From assembly GCF_009831575.1 (NCBI RefSeq), contig NZ_WUUT01000004.1:1-40136 (forward strand): 40,136 nucleotides of DNA, in the 5' to 3' direction. A program made the translations under genes and the position numbers. The notes beneath the pieces were generated by a model. The model saw only the letters and a list, made by a program, of their open reading frames with translations. It made no database searches and was not told where the DNA came from. The DNA is from Halovenus carboxidivorans. GTDB taxonomy: Archaea > Halobacteriota > Halobacteria > Halobacteriales > Haloarculaceae. Positions 15,373 through 24,330 of the stretch are shown here, in pieces (within the stretch, counting starts at the first letter, position 1; each line of letters starts with the position of its first letter).

Positions 15373-16878
15373 ATGGCTCTCACGTTGGATGATCTTGATT
15401 CACATCTATTCAAATGCGCTGACATCATCCGCGATGCAGTAGACCCGACGGATTATAAAGAATACATCCTCCCGCTCGTCTATTACAAGGCGATTTCCGA
15501 CGAGTTCGAGAAACAGTACGAGGAGAACCTTGACGACTACGGCGAGGACTTCGCTCGTGATCCCGACCTCTACGACATTCCTGTAGTCCCGGAGGGCTAC
15601 CTCTGGGAAGACATCCGTGCGGTCAGCGATAACGTCGATCAGGCACTCAACGAGGCTTTCGATGCCCTCACCGAGGAGAATCCTGACTTGGAAGGCGTCT
15701 TTCTGGCGGATTACATCGACGCTGGTGGCCTCGATGACGACCGACTGGGCAGACTGGTCGAACACCTCTCGAAGGACGGGTACGAACTGGACCGCGATAG
15801 CGTTCCGCCGGACATGCTTGGTGAGGCGTACATGGACCTCGTTCGCCACTTCGCGGAGGAGGAAGGCAAGTCCGGTGGGCAGTTCTTTACACCGCCGCAC
15901 ATCGTCCGGCTTGCGGTCAAGCTCGTGGACGACTTCGAGGATGGTGACGAGTTCCACGACCCTACAGTTGGTTCCGGTGGGATGCTCATCGAGGCTGCGA
16001 AGCACTATCGGGAGGAGCAAGGCGGTGACCCCTCGAAGCTCCGTTACACTGGTCAGGAAATCAACCCTGACATCGCGGCTATTGCCCGGATGAACCTGTT
16101 CCTCCACGGGCTGACAAACTGGTCGGTCGAGCGCGGCGACTCGCTCTCATCGCCGGCGTTCACCGATGGGGACCAGCTGGAACGGTTCGACTATGTCCTT
16201 GCTAACTTCCCTTTCTCGGCAGACTGGGCGAAGGACGAACTTCAGGACGACCCGTACAACCGCTTCGACTGGCACGAGAAACTACCCCGAGCTGACCGCG
16301 GTGACTACGCGTTCATCATGCACATGGCGAAGCAACTGAAACGCCCCAGCCTCGATGACACCGGCGGAAAGGCCGCCATCGTGATCCCTCACGGCGTGCT
16401 GTTCCGCAAACACGAGAGCCGGTATCGGGAACCAATGCTGGAAAACGACATGGTCGAGGCCATCGTCGGTCTACCAGAGAACCTGTTCCAGAACAACTCG
16501 ATTCCGTCGGCCATCCTCGTGCTGAACACGGACAAGCCCGCCGAACGAGAGGGCGAGGTGCAGTTTATTCACGCCGCCGACGAGGACTTCTACGAGGAGC
16601 TGTCGAACCAAAACGAACTAACCGAAGACGGCCTCGATCACATCATCGATAACTTCCGCGGGTGGAAAACCGAGGAGCGCGTGAGCCGTACTGTGTCTTT
16701 GGACGAGATTCGAGAGAACGACTACAATCTCAATATCGCGTTGTATGTAGATACTACGGAACCGGAGGAAGATATTGACGTGGAGGAGGAGCTGGCGACA
16801 CTGCGCGAGTTACAGGCTGAGCGCGATAAGATCGAGTCGCGGATGACTCGACACATGGAGGCGCTAAATTATGAGTAA
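15373..16878 (+). CDS. hsdM: Type I restriction-modification methyltransferase subunit
   Basis: The 501-residue HsdM methylates adenine in the target recognised by HsdS. An N-terminal helical domain (1-150; LFKCADIIRDAVDPTDYKEYILPLVYYKAIS) is followed by GGQFFTPPHIVRL (168-180), the SAM-binding motif I DPTVGSGGML (196-205) and the catalytic motif IV. Motif IV reads VLANFPFS (275-282): the usual NPPF is NFPF here. Length and order are normal for HsdM and the end is helical (LRELQAERDKIESRM), as expected for contact with HsdS. It heads the operon; its stop overlaps hsdS by 8 nt. It is GC-richer than the preceding island genes. Confidence 0.95.
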   Translation: MALTLDDLDSHLFKCADIIRDAVDPTDYKEYILPLVYYKAISDEFEKQYEENLDDYGEDFARDPDLYDIPVVPEGYLWEDIRAVSDNVDQALNEAFDALTEENPDLEGVFLADYIDAGGLDDDRLGRLVEHLSKDGYELDRDSVPPDMLGEAYMDLVRHFAEEEGKSGGQFFTPPHIVRLAVKLVDDFEDGDEFHDPTVGSGGMLIEAAKHYREEQGGDPSKLRYTGQEINPDIAAIARMNLFLHGLTNWSVERGDSLSSPAFTDGDQLERFDYVLANFPFSADWAKDELQDDPYNRFDWHEKLPRADRGDYAFIMHMAKQLKRPSLDDTGGKAAIVIPHGVLFRKHESRYREPMLENDMVEAIVGLPENLFQNNSIPSAILVLNTDKPAEREGEVQFIHAADEDFYEELSNQNELTEDGLDHIIDNFRGWKTEERVSRTVSLDEIRENDYNLNIALYVDTTEPEEDIDVEEELATLRELQAERDKIESRMTRHMEALNYE

Positions 16879-18259
16879 GGACTCTACCTTGGACGACTTT
16901 ATCGAGGATAAGAAAGAGAAGTCATCGAATCTGAAACTGGGTCCTATTGAGATAGACATACCGGATGAGTGGGACTCGAAAGAACTGACAAGCGTACTCG
17001 ATTTAACCACTGGGAATAACTACTCTGGAAAGCATCTCTCGGATAATGATAATGGTGGTCGTATATTCTTAACACTGAAATCGGTAAATAAAGGAGGCGG
17101 TTTCAACTGGGATAGTCTAAAATACTACACTGGTGAGGTGAATGACAAAGAAATAGTAGAGCCAGGAGATCTACTCATAGCCAATACTGACGTTACCCAA
17201 GACGGAGACATTGTCGGGTATTCCATCAGGGTACCTGATTTTAACTCAAAAAAAGAGATTGCGGCGTCAATGGATCTGTCCATCTTACGGCCTAAATGTG
17301 ATAGTATAAATATCCCATACGTAGAGTACCTTCTACAGACGAATTATGTGCACTCTCGAATGCGAGCATTCAGTGCAGGTTCAACAGTCCTACACCTGAA
17401 TACCGATCTTGTAAAATCACTCTCTCTTCCTTTCCCACCACTCCCCGAACAGCGCAAAATCGCGACTATACTCCACTCCGTCGATCAGGCGATTGAGAAG
17501 ACCGAGAAGATTATTGAACAAGCAGAGAGAACAAAACAGGCTCTTATGCAGAGTCTCTTTGTAGATGGGTATTTTGAACATGGTGAGACAGTTACCGCTC
17601 ACCACCAGAACCGACTTCCTCGGCATCCAGCAGAATGGCAAACTAAACCAGCAGAAGATGTGATGGAGGTGACTCGAGGTGCCCATCCCCGGCCTAAGAG
17701 TGACGATTCTCTTTGGAGAGGAGAAACTCCTATTGTGAAAATCGGCGACCGGAATCGAGGGGATTCCCGTACGATTACCACAACGAAAGAGAAAGTAACC
17801 GAAAAAGGGAGCCAAAAGAGTAAATTGGTTGATGAGGGAACTTTGATTGTATCTAATGCTGGGACTGTTGGGGTTGCCCGAATTACGGGAATGCAAACCT
17901 GTATTCACGACCATTGGCTCATCCTCCGAGACTACGAGGAAGACCTCTCTACACGCTATCTCTACTATTTCATAAACTGGAATCAGGAATTCTTAGAGGC
18001 ACTTGCATCTGGTAGCACAGTATTGGATCTAAATACTGACGATTTCCGACTATTTGATGTGACCTTCCCGCCGTTGGATGAGCAACAAAAAATCGCTGAC
18101 TCACTTGACAGCCTACATGACCAGAAGATGGCTAATATACAATACTCTGAGCAACTCAAACGTCTCAAGCAAGGGCTTATGCAAGATCTCCTTTCAGGAA
18201 CAGTCCGCACAACCGACACTAACATACAGGTTCCCGACGAAATCGAACAGTATGGTTAG
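16871..18259 (+). CDS. hsdS: Type I RM specificity subunit
   Basis: HsdS (462 residues) reads the split DNA target and holds the complex together. It has two target-recognition domains (about 35-190 and 250-395), each followed by a conserved helical repeat: LPFPPLPEQRKIATILHSV then a long helix near 185-235, and VTFPPLDEQQKIADSLDSL then a helix near 398-445. The phrases SAGSTVLHLNT and ASGSTVLDLNT precede them in parallel, showing the internal duplication. The recognition domains are AT-richer than hsdM and hsdR, as expected if they are exchanged by recombination. The target sequence cannot be read from the protein. Both ends overlap neighbours by 8 nt. Confidence 0.93.
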   Translation: MSKDSTLDDFIEDKKEKSSNLKLGPIEIDIPDEWDSKELTSVLDLTTGNNYSGKHLSDNDNGGRIFLTLKSVNKGGGFNWDSLKYYTGEVNDKEIVEPGDLLIANTDVTQDGDIVGYSIRVPDFNSKKEIAASMDLSILRPKCDSINIPYVEYLLQTNYVHSRMRAFSAGSTVLHLNTDLVKSLSLPFPPLPEQRKIATILHSVDQAIEKTEKIIEQAERTKQALMQSLFVDGYFEHGETVTAHHQNRLPRHPAEWQTKPAEDVMEVTRGAHPRPKSDDSLWRGETPIVKIGDRNRGDSRTITTTKEKVTEKGSQKSKLVDEGTLIVSNAGTVGVARITGMQTCIHDHWLILRDYEEDLSTRYLYYFINWNQEFLEALASGSTVLDLNTDDFRLFDVTFPPLDEQQKIADSLDSLHDQKMANIQYSEQLKRLKQGLMQDLLSGTVRTTDTNIQVPDEIEQYG

Positions 18260-21209
18260 TATCCCATCCGAGAGCGGTGTTGAGCGATCACTTCTCTCGT
18301 GGCTTGACGGCGAAGGATGGGTGATACACGGACAGGATGGAGATCGGGGCGCAAACGTTCTTGATGACGCCTACAACCGCGATAGTCACGATGTCATCTA
18401 CTGGAATCTCCTCGAAGAACAGGTAATTGAACTCAATGATGCCGTAACAGAGGGCAACGTCGGAAAGTTCATTTCCTCGCTTCGCCGCGATCTCGACGCC
18501 GAGAACCTGATGGACGGCAATCAGGCGTTTCACCAGTTGCTCACCAAAGGCAAGCCATTCGCTGTTCAGCGTGATGATGGGAGTAGTGAGACAGTCTACG
18601 TTGACCTCATCGACTACGAAAATCCCGATAACAATCGCTTCCACGCGGTGAATCAGTTCTCTGTCTCCCGCGAGACGACGATCCGCCCCGACGTGAATCT
18701 CTTCGTGAACGGGATTCCGCTCGTGACGATGGAACTCAAAAGTCTCGCACAGGATAACGACTGGCACGACGCGGTGAGTGATCTGTTGGCTTACGAGAAC
18801 GATGCTCCCCGACTGTTTGTTCCCGGTCTGTTCAATATTGCCGCCGATACGATGGAACTTCGATATGGGGCCGTCGGGGCTCCCCGCGAGTTCTACGAAC
18901 CGTGGAACGACGCACCAGCGGACTTTGAGGATGAGAATTCGATGAGACAGGCAGTCAGGGCGCTCTGCAATCCCGATACCATCCTCGATCTGCTGAAAAA
19001 CTTCGTCTTCTACGAACAGCGGCCCGGTGGAGACGCGAAGATCGTTCCGCGGTACATGCAGTACTACGCGGTAAATCGCATCCTCGACCGCGTTCGTCAA
19101 GGCAATCATAAGCGCGGTCTCATTTGGCACACCCAAGGATCCGGGAAGTCGTTCACCATGCTCTACGCCGCCGAGAACCTACTCTCTCGCCCCGACGTGG
19201 CCCGCAACCCGCAGGTCTTCATCATCGTCGATACGGACAAGCTGAACTCCCAGATGCGGGACCAGCTGGCAAACCTCAATCTGAATCAATGGACCGAGGC
19301 CGAGAGCATCGATCACCTCCAGCAACTCATCGAAGACGGTCAGAGTGAACTGGTATTAACGACCATTCAGAAGTTTGAGGACGTTGAGCCGGACGTGCAG
19401 GGTAACGATGATGTCGTAGTGATGTCGGACGAGGCTCATCGCTTCATGGAGGCTGACCTCGGAAGCCGGCTTGATGCCGCATTACCTGATTGCTATCACT
19501 TCGGATTCACGGGTACGCCCGTCCGTGAGGGTGAACGCCACGAGGACCGCAACACTTTCCGTGAGTTCAGCCCCGATGACGAAGACTACCTGCACCGCTA
19601 TTCAGTCAAACAGGGCATTGATGATGGTTTGATCCTCCCGGTCTACTTCACCCTCCGTCACGAGATGGAGTGGGAGATCGACGAAGCTGAACTTGATGAG
19701 GAATTCGAGCAGCAGTTCCGTGGGATGAGTACTGAGGAGAAACGTGAGTTCATTCAGGATAATATCAACGCGACTACGCTGGCTGAACTCGCTCCTCGTG
19801 TTGATCGAGCGGTCGAGGAAATTGACCAGCACTACGATGAACACGTCGCACCCAACGGCTGGAAGGGCATGGTAGTCACGCCGAGCCGACGCTCAGCCGC
19901 GATGTATGGCGAACGACTGAGCAGACGCCGCGATGAGGGCGAGGTGGAAGTGCTGTATACTGCAACGAACGATGATCCGGATCTTATCCAGCAATTCCAC
20001 ACAGACAACGACGAGCGTGACCAGATCGTCCAAGACTTCAAACAGGAAGCTAATCCCAAGTTGCTCGTAGTGCATAATATGCTCCTGACTGGGTTCGATG
20101 CACCGGTGCTAAAGACGATGTATCTCGACCGCAACCTGAAGAATCACAATCTCATGCAGGCAATCGCGCGGACTAACCGTCCCGCACCGGGGAAAGAGAA
20201 TGGCGAGATTGTGGACTTCCAGGGCGTGTTTGAGAACATCGATGAAGCACTGGACTACGACGCCGAGACGAAAGCCTACGCTGCCCGTGACAAAGACGAA
20301 CTGTTCGAAGATCTCGTTGATCACCTCGGAACAGTCTGGGATATCTTCGATGGAATCTCGAAAAACGACGACCAGGAAGCCACCTACGAAGCAGTAGAAC
20401 GCGTAAGCACCCACCCAGAACGGCGCGAGTTCAAACAGGGCTTCCGTCGTCTTCAGAACCTCTACGAAGCAGTGGCTCCCGATGGCCGCCTCGTTAGCGA
20501 AGGTATCGAAGACAAGTACAAGTGGCTCAGTCGCGTCCATGTTGCCTTCAAGCGAACCACCTCTGGTGACCCGAAACCCGAGAAAGCAATGCGGGAAAAG
20601 ACCCGCGACATTTTAGAGGAGAATATTGACGTGGGAGAGATCCGCCGTGATTTCCCGACGTACAAACTCGGTGAGGAGTATCTGGAGGACGTGGAGGGGC
20701 TGGACAACCCCGGAGTGAAAGCCTCACAGATTGCGCACGCCACACGGGAGCATCTGCATCCCCGGACCGAGCAGAATCCGCGATATAAGCGGCTCAGTGA
20801 GAGAGTGAACGATATCGTCGAGCGGTGGCAAGGTGGTGAAATCGGTGATCCTGAGGCCGTTGAGGCCTTGAGGTCTGTTGAGGAAGAAGTGCTGGAGGTT
20901 GAGGAGCAGGCCAGCGAACAGGAATTGAACGATGCAGAGTTCGCTATCTTCACTCACCTCACAGAGGAATGTGAAGAGAGCATCAGCACCGATGAGGCCA
21001 GAGAGATTGCTCAGGAGGTCGTGTCGGAGTTCGAAGATCGCGTTGACCGTGGTTACCCTGGTTGGGAATCTAACCAGCAGACTACAAAACAAATTACACA
21101 GATTCTGTTCGACATTTTGGTCGCAAATCGTGGGCTTGGACACCTGATCAAGGGAGATGATGAGTTTACAGACGCAGTTCAGGGATATCTCATTGAGAAC
21201 TATGTCTGA
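18252..21209 (+). CDS. hsdR: Type I restriction endonuclease subunit (translocase)
   Basis: HsdR has 985 residues from the ATG at 18252. The N-terminal PD-(D/E)xK nuclease is visible as RPDVNLFVNGIPLVTMELKS (Asp147, Glu161, Lys163). A superfamily 2 motor follows: Walker A QGSGKS (295-300), the DEAH box in VVMSDEAHRF (393-396), GFTGTPV after it, and TGFDAPVLKTMYLDRNL with QAIARTNR as motifs V-VI. The C-terminal 300 residues are helical and bind the methylase core. It translocates DNA and cuts unmodified targets at a distance. The open frame extends upstream to 18078 but that lead lies in hsdS and is not conserved-looking; the 8-nt overlap with hsdS fixes the start. Confidence 0.95.
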   Translation: MVSIPSESGVERSLLSWLDGEGWVIHGQDGDRGANVLDDAYNRDSHDVIYWNLLEEQVIELNDAVTEGNVGKFISSLRRDLDAENLMDGNQAFHQLLTKGKPFAVQRDDGSSETVYVDLIDYENPDNNRFHAVNQFSVSRETTIRPDVNLFVNGIPLVTMELKSLAQDNDWHDAVSDLLAYENDAPRLFVPGLFNIAADTMELRYGAVGAPREFYEPWNDAPADFEDENSMRQAVRALCNPDTILDLLKNFVFYEQRPGGDAKIVPRYMQYYAVNRILDRVRQGNHKRGLIWHTQGSGKSFTMLYAAENLLSRPDVARNPQVFIIVDTDKLNSQMRDQLANLNLNQWTEAESIDHLQQLIEDGQSELVLTTIQKFEDVEPDVQGNDDVVVMSDEAHRFMEADLGSRLDAALPDCYHFGFTGTPVREGERHEDRNTFREFSPDDEDYLHRYSVKQGIDDGLILPVYFTLRHEMEWEIDEAELDEEFEQQFRGMSTEEKREFIQDNINATTLAELAPRVDRAVEEIDQHYDEHVAPNGWKGMVVTPSRRSAAMYGERLSRRRDEGEVEVLYTATNDDPDLIQQFHTDNDERDQIVQDFKQEANPKLLVVHNMLLTGFDAPVLKTMYLDRNLKNHNLMQAIARTNRPAPGKENGEIVDFQGVFENIDEALDYDAETKAYAARDKDELFEDLVDHLGTVWDIFDGISKNDDQEATYEAVERVSTHPERREFKQGFRRLQNLYEAVAPDGRLVSEGIEDKYKWLSRVHVAFKRTTSGDPKPEKAMREKTRDILEENIDVGEIRRDFPTYKLGEEYLEDVEGLDNPGVKASQIAHATREHLHPRTEQNPRYKRLSERVNDIVERWQGGEIGDPEAVEALRSVEEEVLEVEEQASEQELNDAEFAIFTHLTEECEESISTDEAREIAQEVVSEFEDRVDRGYPGWESNQQTTKQITQILFDILVANRGLGHLIKGDDEFTDAVQGYLIENYV

Positions 21210-21924
21210 AGTGGCCTCGCATGAAGTCACGTTGCTTGGGGAACGTGTGAACTATGACCTAAAGCAGAGTGATGAAGCGACAGAACCTCGAATTGAGGTG
21301 GATATCCATGGAGTGACTGTTATTCTTCCTCCGAAATCGTCCGCAGATCCAGAAATATTACTTCATGAAAATGCCGCGTGGGTGGTTGAAAAGAAACGTA
21401 AATTCGATACTTACCGTGAGGATATACCCCAGCGTAAATTTGAACCTGGGGAGTCGTTCCCCTATCTCGGCAACCCTCATGAGGTCATCATTGAGCGGCG
21501 TTCTTCCTCTGTGGTTGGAGACAATACACTTCGGTTAGCAAAGCACCACGTTCAGGAAACGTCGGTGAAGCGTGCATTGGAAACCTTGTATCGGCGGAAG
21601 GCTCGTGAACGGTTCGAGAGCCAAGCCAATCGTTACGCGTCAGAGATGGGAGTAGAGTATGAGAAGATCGAAGTACGGAACCAGCGGACCAAGTGGGGGA
21701 GCTGCTCAACAACCGGAACACTTGGCCTGAACTGGCGATTGATGATGGCCCCACCGGAGATCTGTGACTACGTCATCATTCATGAACTTGCACATCTCAG
21801 TGAACCCAATCATACAGACGCATTTTGGTCGCTGGTTGCGAAGTATGATCCAGAATACGAAAGTCACTCGCGGTGGCTTGAAAACCACGGCGCCGAGCTG
21901 ATCTTCTCTGATGACGACATTTAG
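21202..21924 (+). CDS. YgjP-type M48-like metallopeptidase of the RM operon
   Basis: A 240-residue zinc peptidase of the YgjP/DUF45 (SprT-like) kind. The zinc motif is HELAH (194-198) with a third ligand His204 in PNHTDAFW, preceded by the family signature RTKWGSCSTTGTLGLNWRLM (162-181). The N terminus is a beta-rich domain with LRLAKH and YLGNPHEV. Its start overlaps the hsdR stop by 8 nt, so it is the fourth gene of the operon. Peptidases of this family are known next to type I restriction genes. It may trim or clear HsdR, limiting self-damage, but that is inference. Confidence 0.88.
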   Translation: MSEVASHEVTLLGERVNYDLKQSDEATEPRIEVDIHGVTVILPPKSSADPEILLHENAAWVVEKKRKFDTYREDIPQRKFEPGESFPYLGNPHEVIIERRSSSVVGDNTLRLAKHHVQETSVKRALETLYRRKARERFESQANRYASEMGVEYEKIEVRNQRTKWGSCSTTGTLGLNWRLMMAPPEICDYVIIHELAHLSEPNHTDAFWSLVAKYDPEYESHSRWLENHGAELIFSDDDI

Positions 21925-22450
21925 GTTAACATTGTAAAATAGCGACTTTCCTGGACTGGAGAGTGAACGCCGAATTTCAGGCTATATATAGAAATTCTAA
22001 ACAGCCTGCTACCAAAGATCGAAACTTTGACCGAACCCTCATGTAATAACTCCCGTGTGGTTTTTAATCTCGCTGAGAGCGCTAAGGACGCTTTCTGAGA
22101 GGTTTCTATCTGGCATAGTGTTTCCCCCTCGCTCAGTCATTAATCCTCATAGGGCTTATCTCAGGCTTGTTTTGGCCGTTTGCAGAGTGTAGGGCCGGTC
22201 TGACAATAATGGGGGGTACTGGAATCTGTCAAGATCAGTAGGGGCCCTCTTGTGCCAAAGCTATCTGAATTTGAAAACCAGTGGGGATCAATTCTAACGG
22301 TATTTGCATTGAAGCGGTAACTCCTGTAGGTGTCTGTATCTGGAAGGTCCCCAACTTGGTGCATACACACTGGTGAGTCTGGTGTAATCTACACAGTCAG
22401 TATAACTTATAAAGTGTACACACCGATGAGGCCGAGAGACTTTACACATG

Positions 22451-22508
22451 TCTAACTGGTACCGTTTCATTGGTACACATCTAACTGATACCGTGTTATT
22501 GGTACTGG
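22451..22508. repeat. Two 29-bp tandem repeats with internal dyads
   Basis: Unit 1 (22451-22479) and unit 2 (22480-22508) both start TCTAACTG and share ATTGGTAC; 23 of 29 positions agree. Unit 1 carries GTACC-8 bases-GGTAC (22459-22476) and unit 2 ATACC-8 bases-GGTAC, so each unit is itself a dyad. This iteron-like layout suggests a DNA-binding protein dimer on each unit. Confidence 0.55.
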
Positions 22509-22555
22509 TAGAGTTACTATTGAAAGTGGGACGTATGAGAGTATACCTTGTTGTG

Positions 22556-22577
22556 GGGGCCCTTTGTTGTGGGCCCC
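22556..22577. repeat. GGGGCCC/GGGCCCC hairpin
   Basis: GGGGCCC (22556-22562) pairs with GGGCCCC (22571-22577) around the loop TTTGTTGT; TTGTTGTGGG is also repeated directly across it. It lies about 50 bases after the 29-bp tandem repeats. No T-run follows, so a terminator role is not supported. Confidence 0.5.
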
Positions 22578-23013
22578 TGCTTAGGCAATGCCCACTATGT
22601 TGTTCCCCTTCGTTGTTGCATTCAATTGTGGCTCCATTTTTATAGCCCAATTGATCATCTTCCCCTGAACTCAACGACTGTCTCAGGCAAGATCTGGTGG
22701 TTATGGAGACTTGATGAATAATGGCTGCCTTTCATGATTTTACTAATTGTGCTATATTCTGGTAGTAACGTAACATTGTAAGTTGCTCCTATCGAGACAT
22801 CCATGAGGCCAGTTTCCCCGCTATTGGATTCCCAGATTCACGGATTTTTGACTGCTTCAATCATTATATTATTATAATTTCATACCAAACGACAAGACAA
22901 CATCGTCCGTCATCGGTGTCATGACTTGCTAAGCTCTACAGCAGGAGGAGAGTTCACTTTAATTTCTGGACAATACAAACCTGATACGTTGTCAACTCGG
23001 CGTAAACAGTATA

Positions 23014-23562
23014 TCAGTACGGTAGTCGAAGGTGATTCGCTGCTGCTGCTTGGCCTTCGGCGTAGATAGTTTCGATGTATTCAGGGTACCAAATAGTGGT
23101 GGTAAAAACGCTCATCTCATTTCCGGACGAAGACCTATCAATTTTGAAATCAACTCGGTCGGTTCCGAAGACCTCAGCCGGGTGTTCTCGCGGCGCGTCA
23201 CAGTATGCGATTAGTGTTTTCGTGACAGCATCAGAGAGTTCTGCATAGGGTCTACCTGAATCGCTTAGATATGTTACACTGACATTGTCAGATTGCTCCT
23301 TCATACTGGACTCTTGTGCGGCTCGCAGATCTTGAGAAAAGTGTAATGACACACGGAGAACTCGCTTATTATCAACCCCACCTGTGATGCTGATGGTTTC
23401 AAGGGCTGGAGTGGAAGCAATTGACAATGTATCCTGCTGCTCCCACTGTGCAGGGATTAACCGTGTGACTTCGTCGTTTTCCCGATGGGCCTCAGTGATT
23501 ATGTCCCGAAGTGTCTGTTCAAACTGTTCTTGAAGATGTTCCGGAAGATTGGTGGATAGCAT
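23014..23562 (-). CDS. Unknown island protein
   Basis: A 182-residue protein from the ATG at 23562 (a GTG at 23598 would add 12 residues). It starts with a charged amphipathic helix (LPEHLQEQFEQTLRDIITEA) and continues as beta strands (ALETISITGGVDNKRVLRVSLHFSQ, DRVDFKIDRSSSGNEMSVFTTTIWY). No family, catalytic motif or membrane segment is recognised. A GAGG lies 12 bases before the ATG and the strong inverted repeat 23578-23599 sits just upstream, which would fall in the leader and favours the shorter start. It is isolated in the gene-poor right arm of the island and transcribed away from the tRNA. Confidence 0.6.
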   Translation of the reverse strand: MLSTNLPEHLQEQFEQTLRDIITEAHRENDEVTRLIPAQWEQQDTLSIASTPALETISITGGVDNKRVLRVSLHFSQDLRAAQESSMKEQSDNVSVTYLSDSGRPYAELSDAVTKTLIAYCDAPREHPAEVFGTDRVDFKIDRSSSGNEMSVFTTTIWYPEYIETIYAEGQAAAANHLRLPY

Positions 23563-24297
23563 GAGTTGCTGCCTCAGGGTGGTTCCCCTTAGAACCACCT
23601 ATGTCCTCAACAATTGTAAGTTTAAAGACAAAAGCGCCGGGAGTTAATTCTTTGCTCGGATCCAAACGGGTGGGTACCTCGGATAGATTGCTGGTTACAC
23701 GCGTTACCCGGCACCCCCGAAGTGTAGAACAGCTGAGAGTGAATAGAGACGATAACATTGTCTGAGTCATCGGGGCATTTTCCGAGTACGGCAATCACCT
23801 GATTGATCAGACCATCCTCCCATTGTGAAAGTATACCGGTACATTCCCGGACTGCTCGCTAAGGATGAGAGAGGAGGAGTACAGCGGACACGTCGCCGCT
23901 CACTTGTCACTGATGACTGCGAGCATTCTGTACACCTCGCGTCAGCCCACGAAAAATCTCACCGAGGTCCTCCGGAGGAGATCGCCGACGCCATCTACGT
24001 CGAAGCAGTCGTCCGGTCATCGATGCGAACGCCTTCCCTGGGGCTACCGAGTAGTTGTATCTATCTGACTCGCTTCTCCGCCTCATCGAGTATCAACACG
24101 ACTGGGTGGGTGATATTGGTGGCACGATTCCGTAATTCTCGCCAATCGCAGGACAGCGACCGGAGGACTCCGAGAAATCACGAACTCTCAACCGGCAAAG
24201 GGTGCCGAGTGACGGGGCGAACACACCGTTCTAACGGTCATGTGAATTTAAGTAAAAGCCGTCCCGTATGAGGATTACCGAACGCGTGGAGTGCGTA
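23563..24297. other. Gene-poor right end of the island
   Basis: No gene is supported. A plus-strand frame (23825-24271) and shorter ones are basic and Ser/Arg-rich with no haloarchaeal acidity. Phrases such as EEIADAIYVEAVV appear inside, which could be a scrap of a decayed gene with frameshifts. The DNA turns GC-rich after about 23940 without coding signal. Confidence 0.4.
23578..23599. promoter_or_regulatory. Perfect 8-bp inverted repeat before the gene at 23014-23562
   Basis: GGTGGTTC (23578-23585) and GAACCACC (23592-23599) flank six bases. It lies 16 bases upstream of the ATG at 23562, so it could be an operator for autoregulation or an RNA hairpin in the leader that hides the start. 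Confidence 0.5.
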
Positions 24298-24330
24298 TGG
24301 ACTCGCCGGGATTTGAACCCGGGGCCTCTT
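24297..24330 (-). repeat. attR: 3' end of the intact tRNA-Ala gene
   Basis: This is the right copy of the 34-bp direct repeat, overlapping the tRNA-Ala gene from just beyond the discriminator base into the 3' strand of the anticodon stem. It keeps the tRNA gene whole after integration. Confidence 0.9.

Larger units (their letters stand above)
21925..23013. other. Gene-poor island segment
   Basis: Nearly 1.1 kb without a convincing gene. Frames at 22161-22370, 22294-22674 (minus) and 22448-22645 (plus) are rich in Cys, Tyr, Ser and His and overlap repeats, so they are not accepted. The segment holds a 29-bp tandem repeat with internal GTACC/GGTAC arms (22451-22508), a GC-rich hairpin (22556-22577) and AT-rich DNA around 22860-22900. 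It may be a regulatory or replication-related region of the mobile element, or a graveyard of older genes. Confidence 0.5.
10510..24330. mobile_element. Integrated island in tRNA-Ala(CGC), with type I RM cargo
   Basis: Exact 34-bp direct repeats bound the island: 10510-10543 (attL) and 24297-24330 (attR, inside the intact tRNA-Ala gene). The tRNA is on the minus strand with its 3' end pointing left, so the DNA to its left is the inserted DNA and the left copy is the displaced 3' fragment. A tyrosine integrase starts 140 bases inside attL. Cargo is two unknown minus-strand genes, a membrane protein, a zinc-finger protein, a type I RM operon with a metallopeptidase, and a gene-poor right arm. 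No replication gene is seen, so it looks like an integrative defence island rather than a plasmid. Base composition is mixed: hsdM and hsdR are GC-richer, the unknown genes and hsdS are AT-richer. Confidence 0.88.

Noticed and set aside
18078-18251. N-terminal extension of hsdR by 58 codons
   Set aside because: Lies in the hsdS gene in another frame; the ATG at 18252 has the same 8-nt overlap as the other junctions.
22451-22508. CRISPR-like repeat pair
   Set aside because: Units are directly adjacent without spacers, and no cas genes are in the window.
22294-22674. Minus-strand frame of 126 codons
   Set aside because: Overlaps tandem repeats and a hairpin; Cys/Ser/His/Tyr-rich, not acidic, no start signal.
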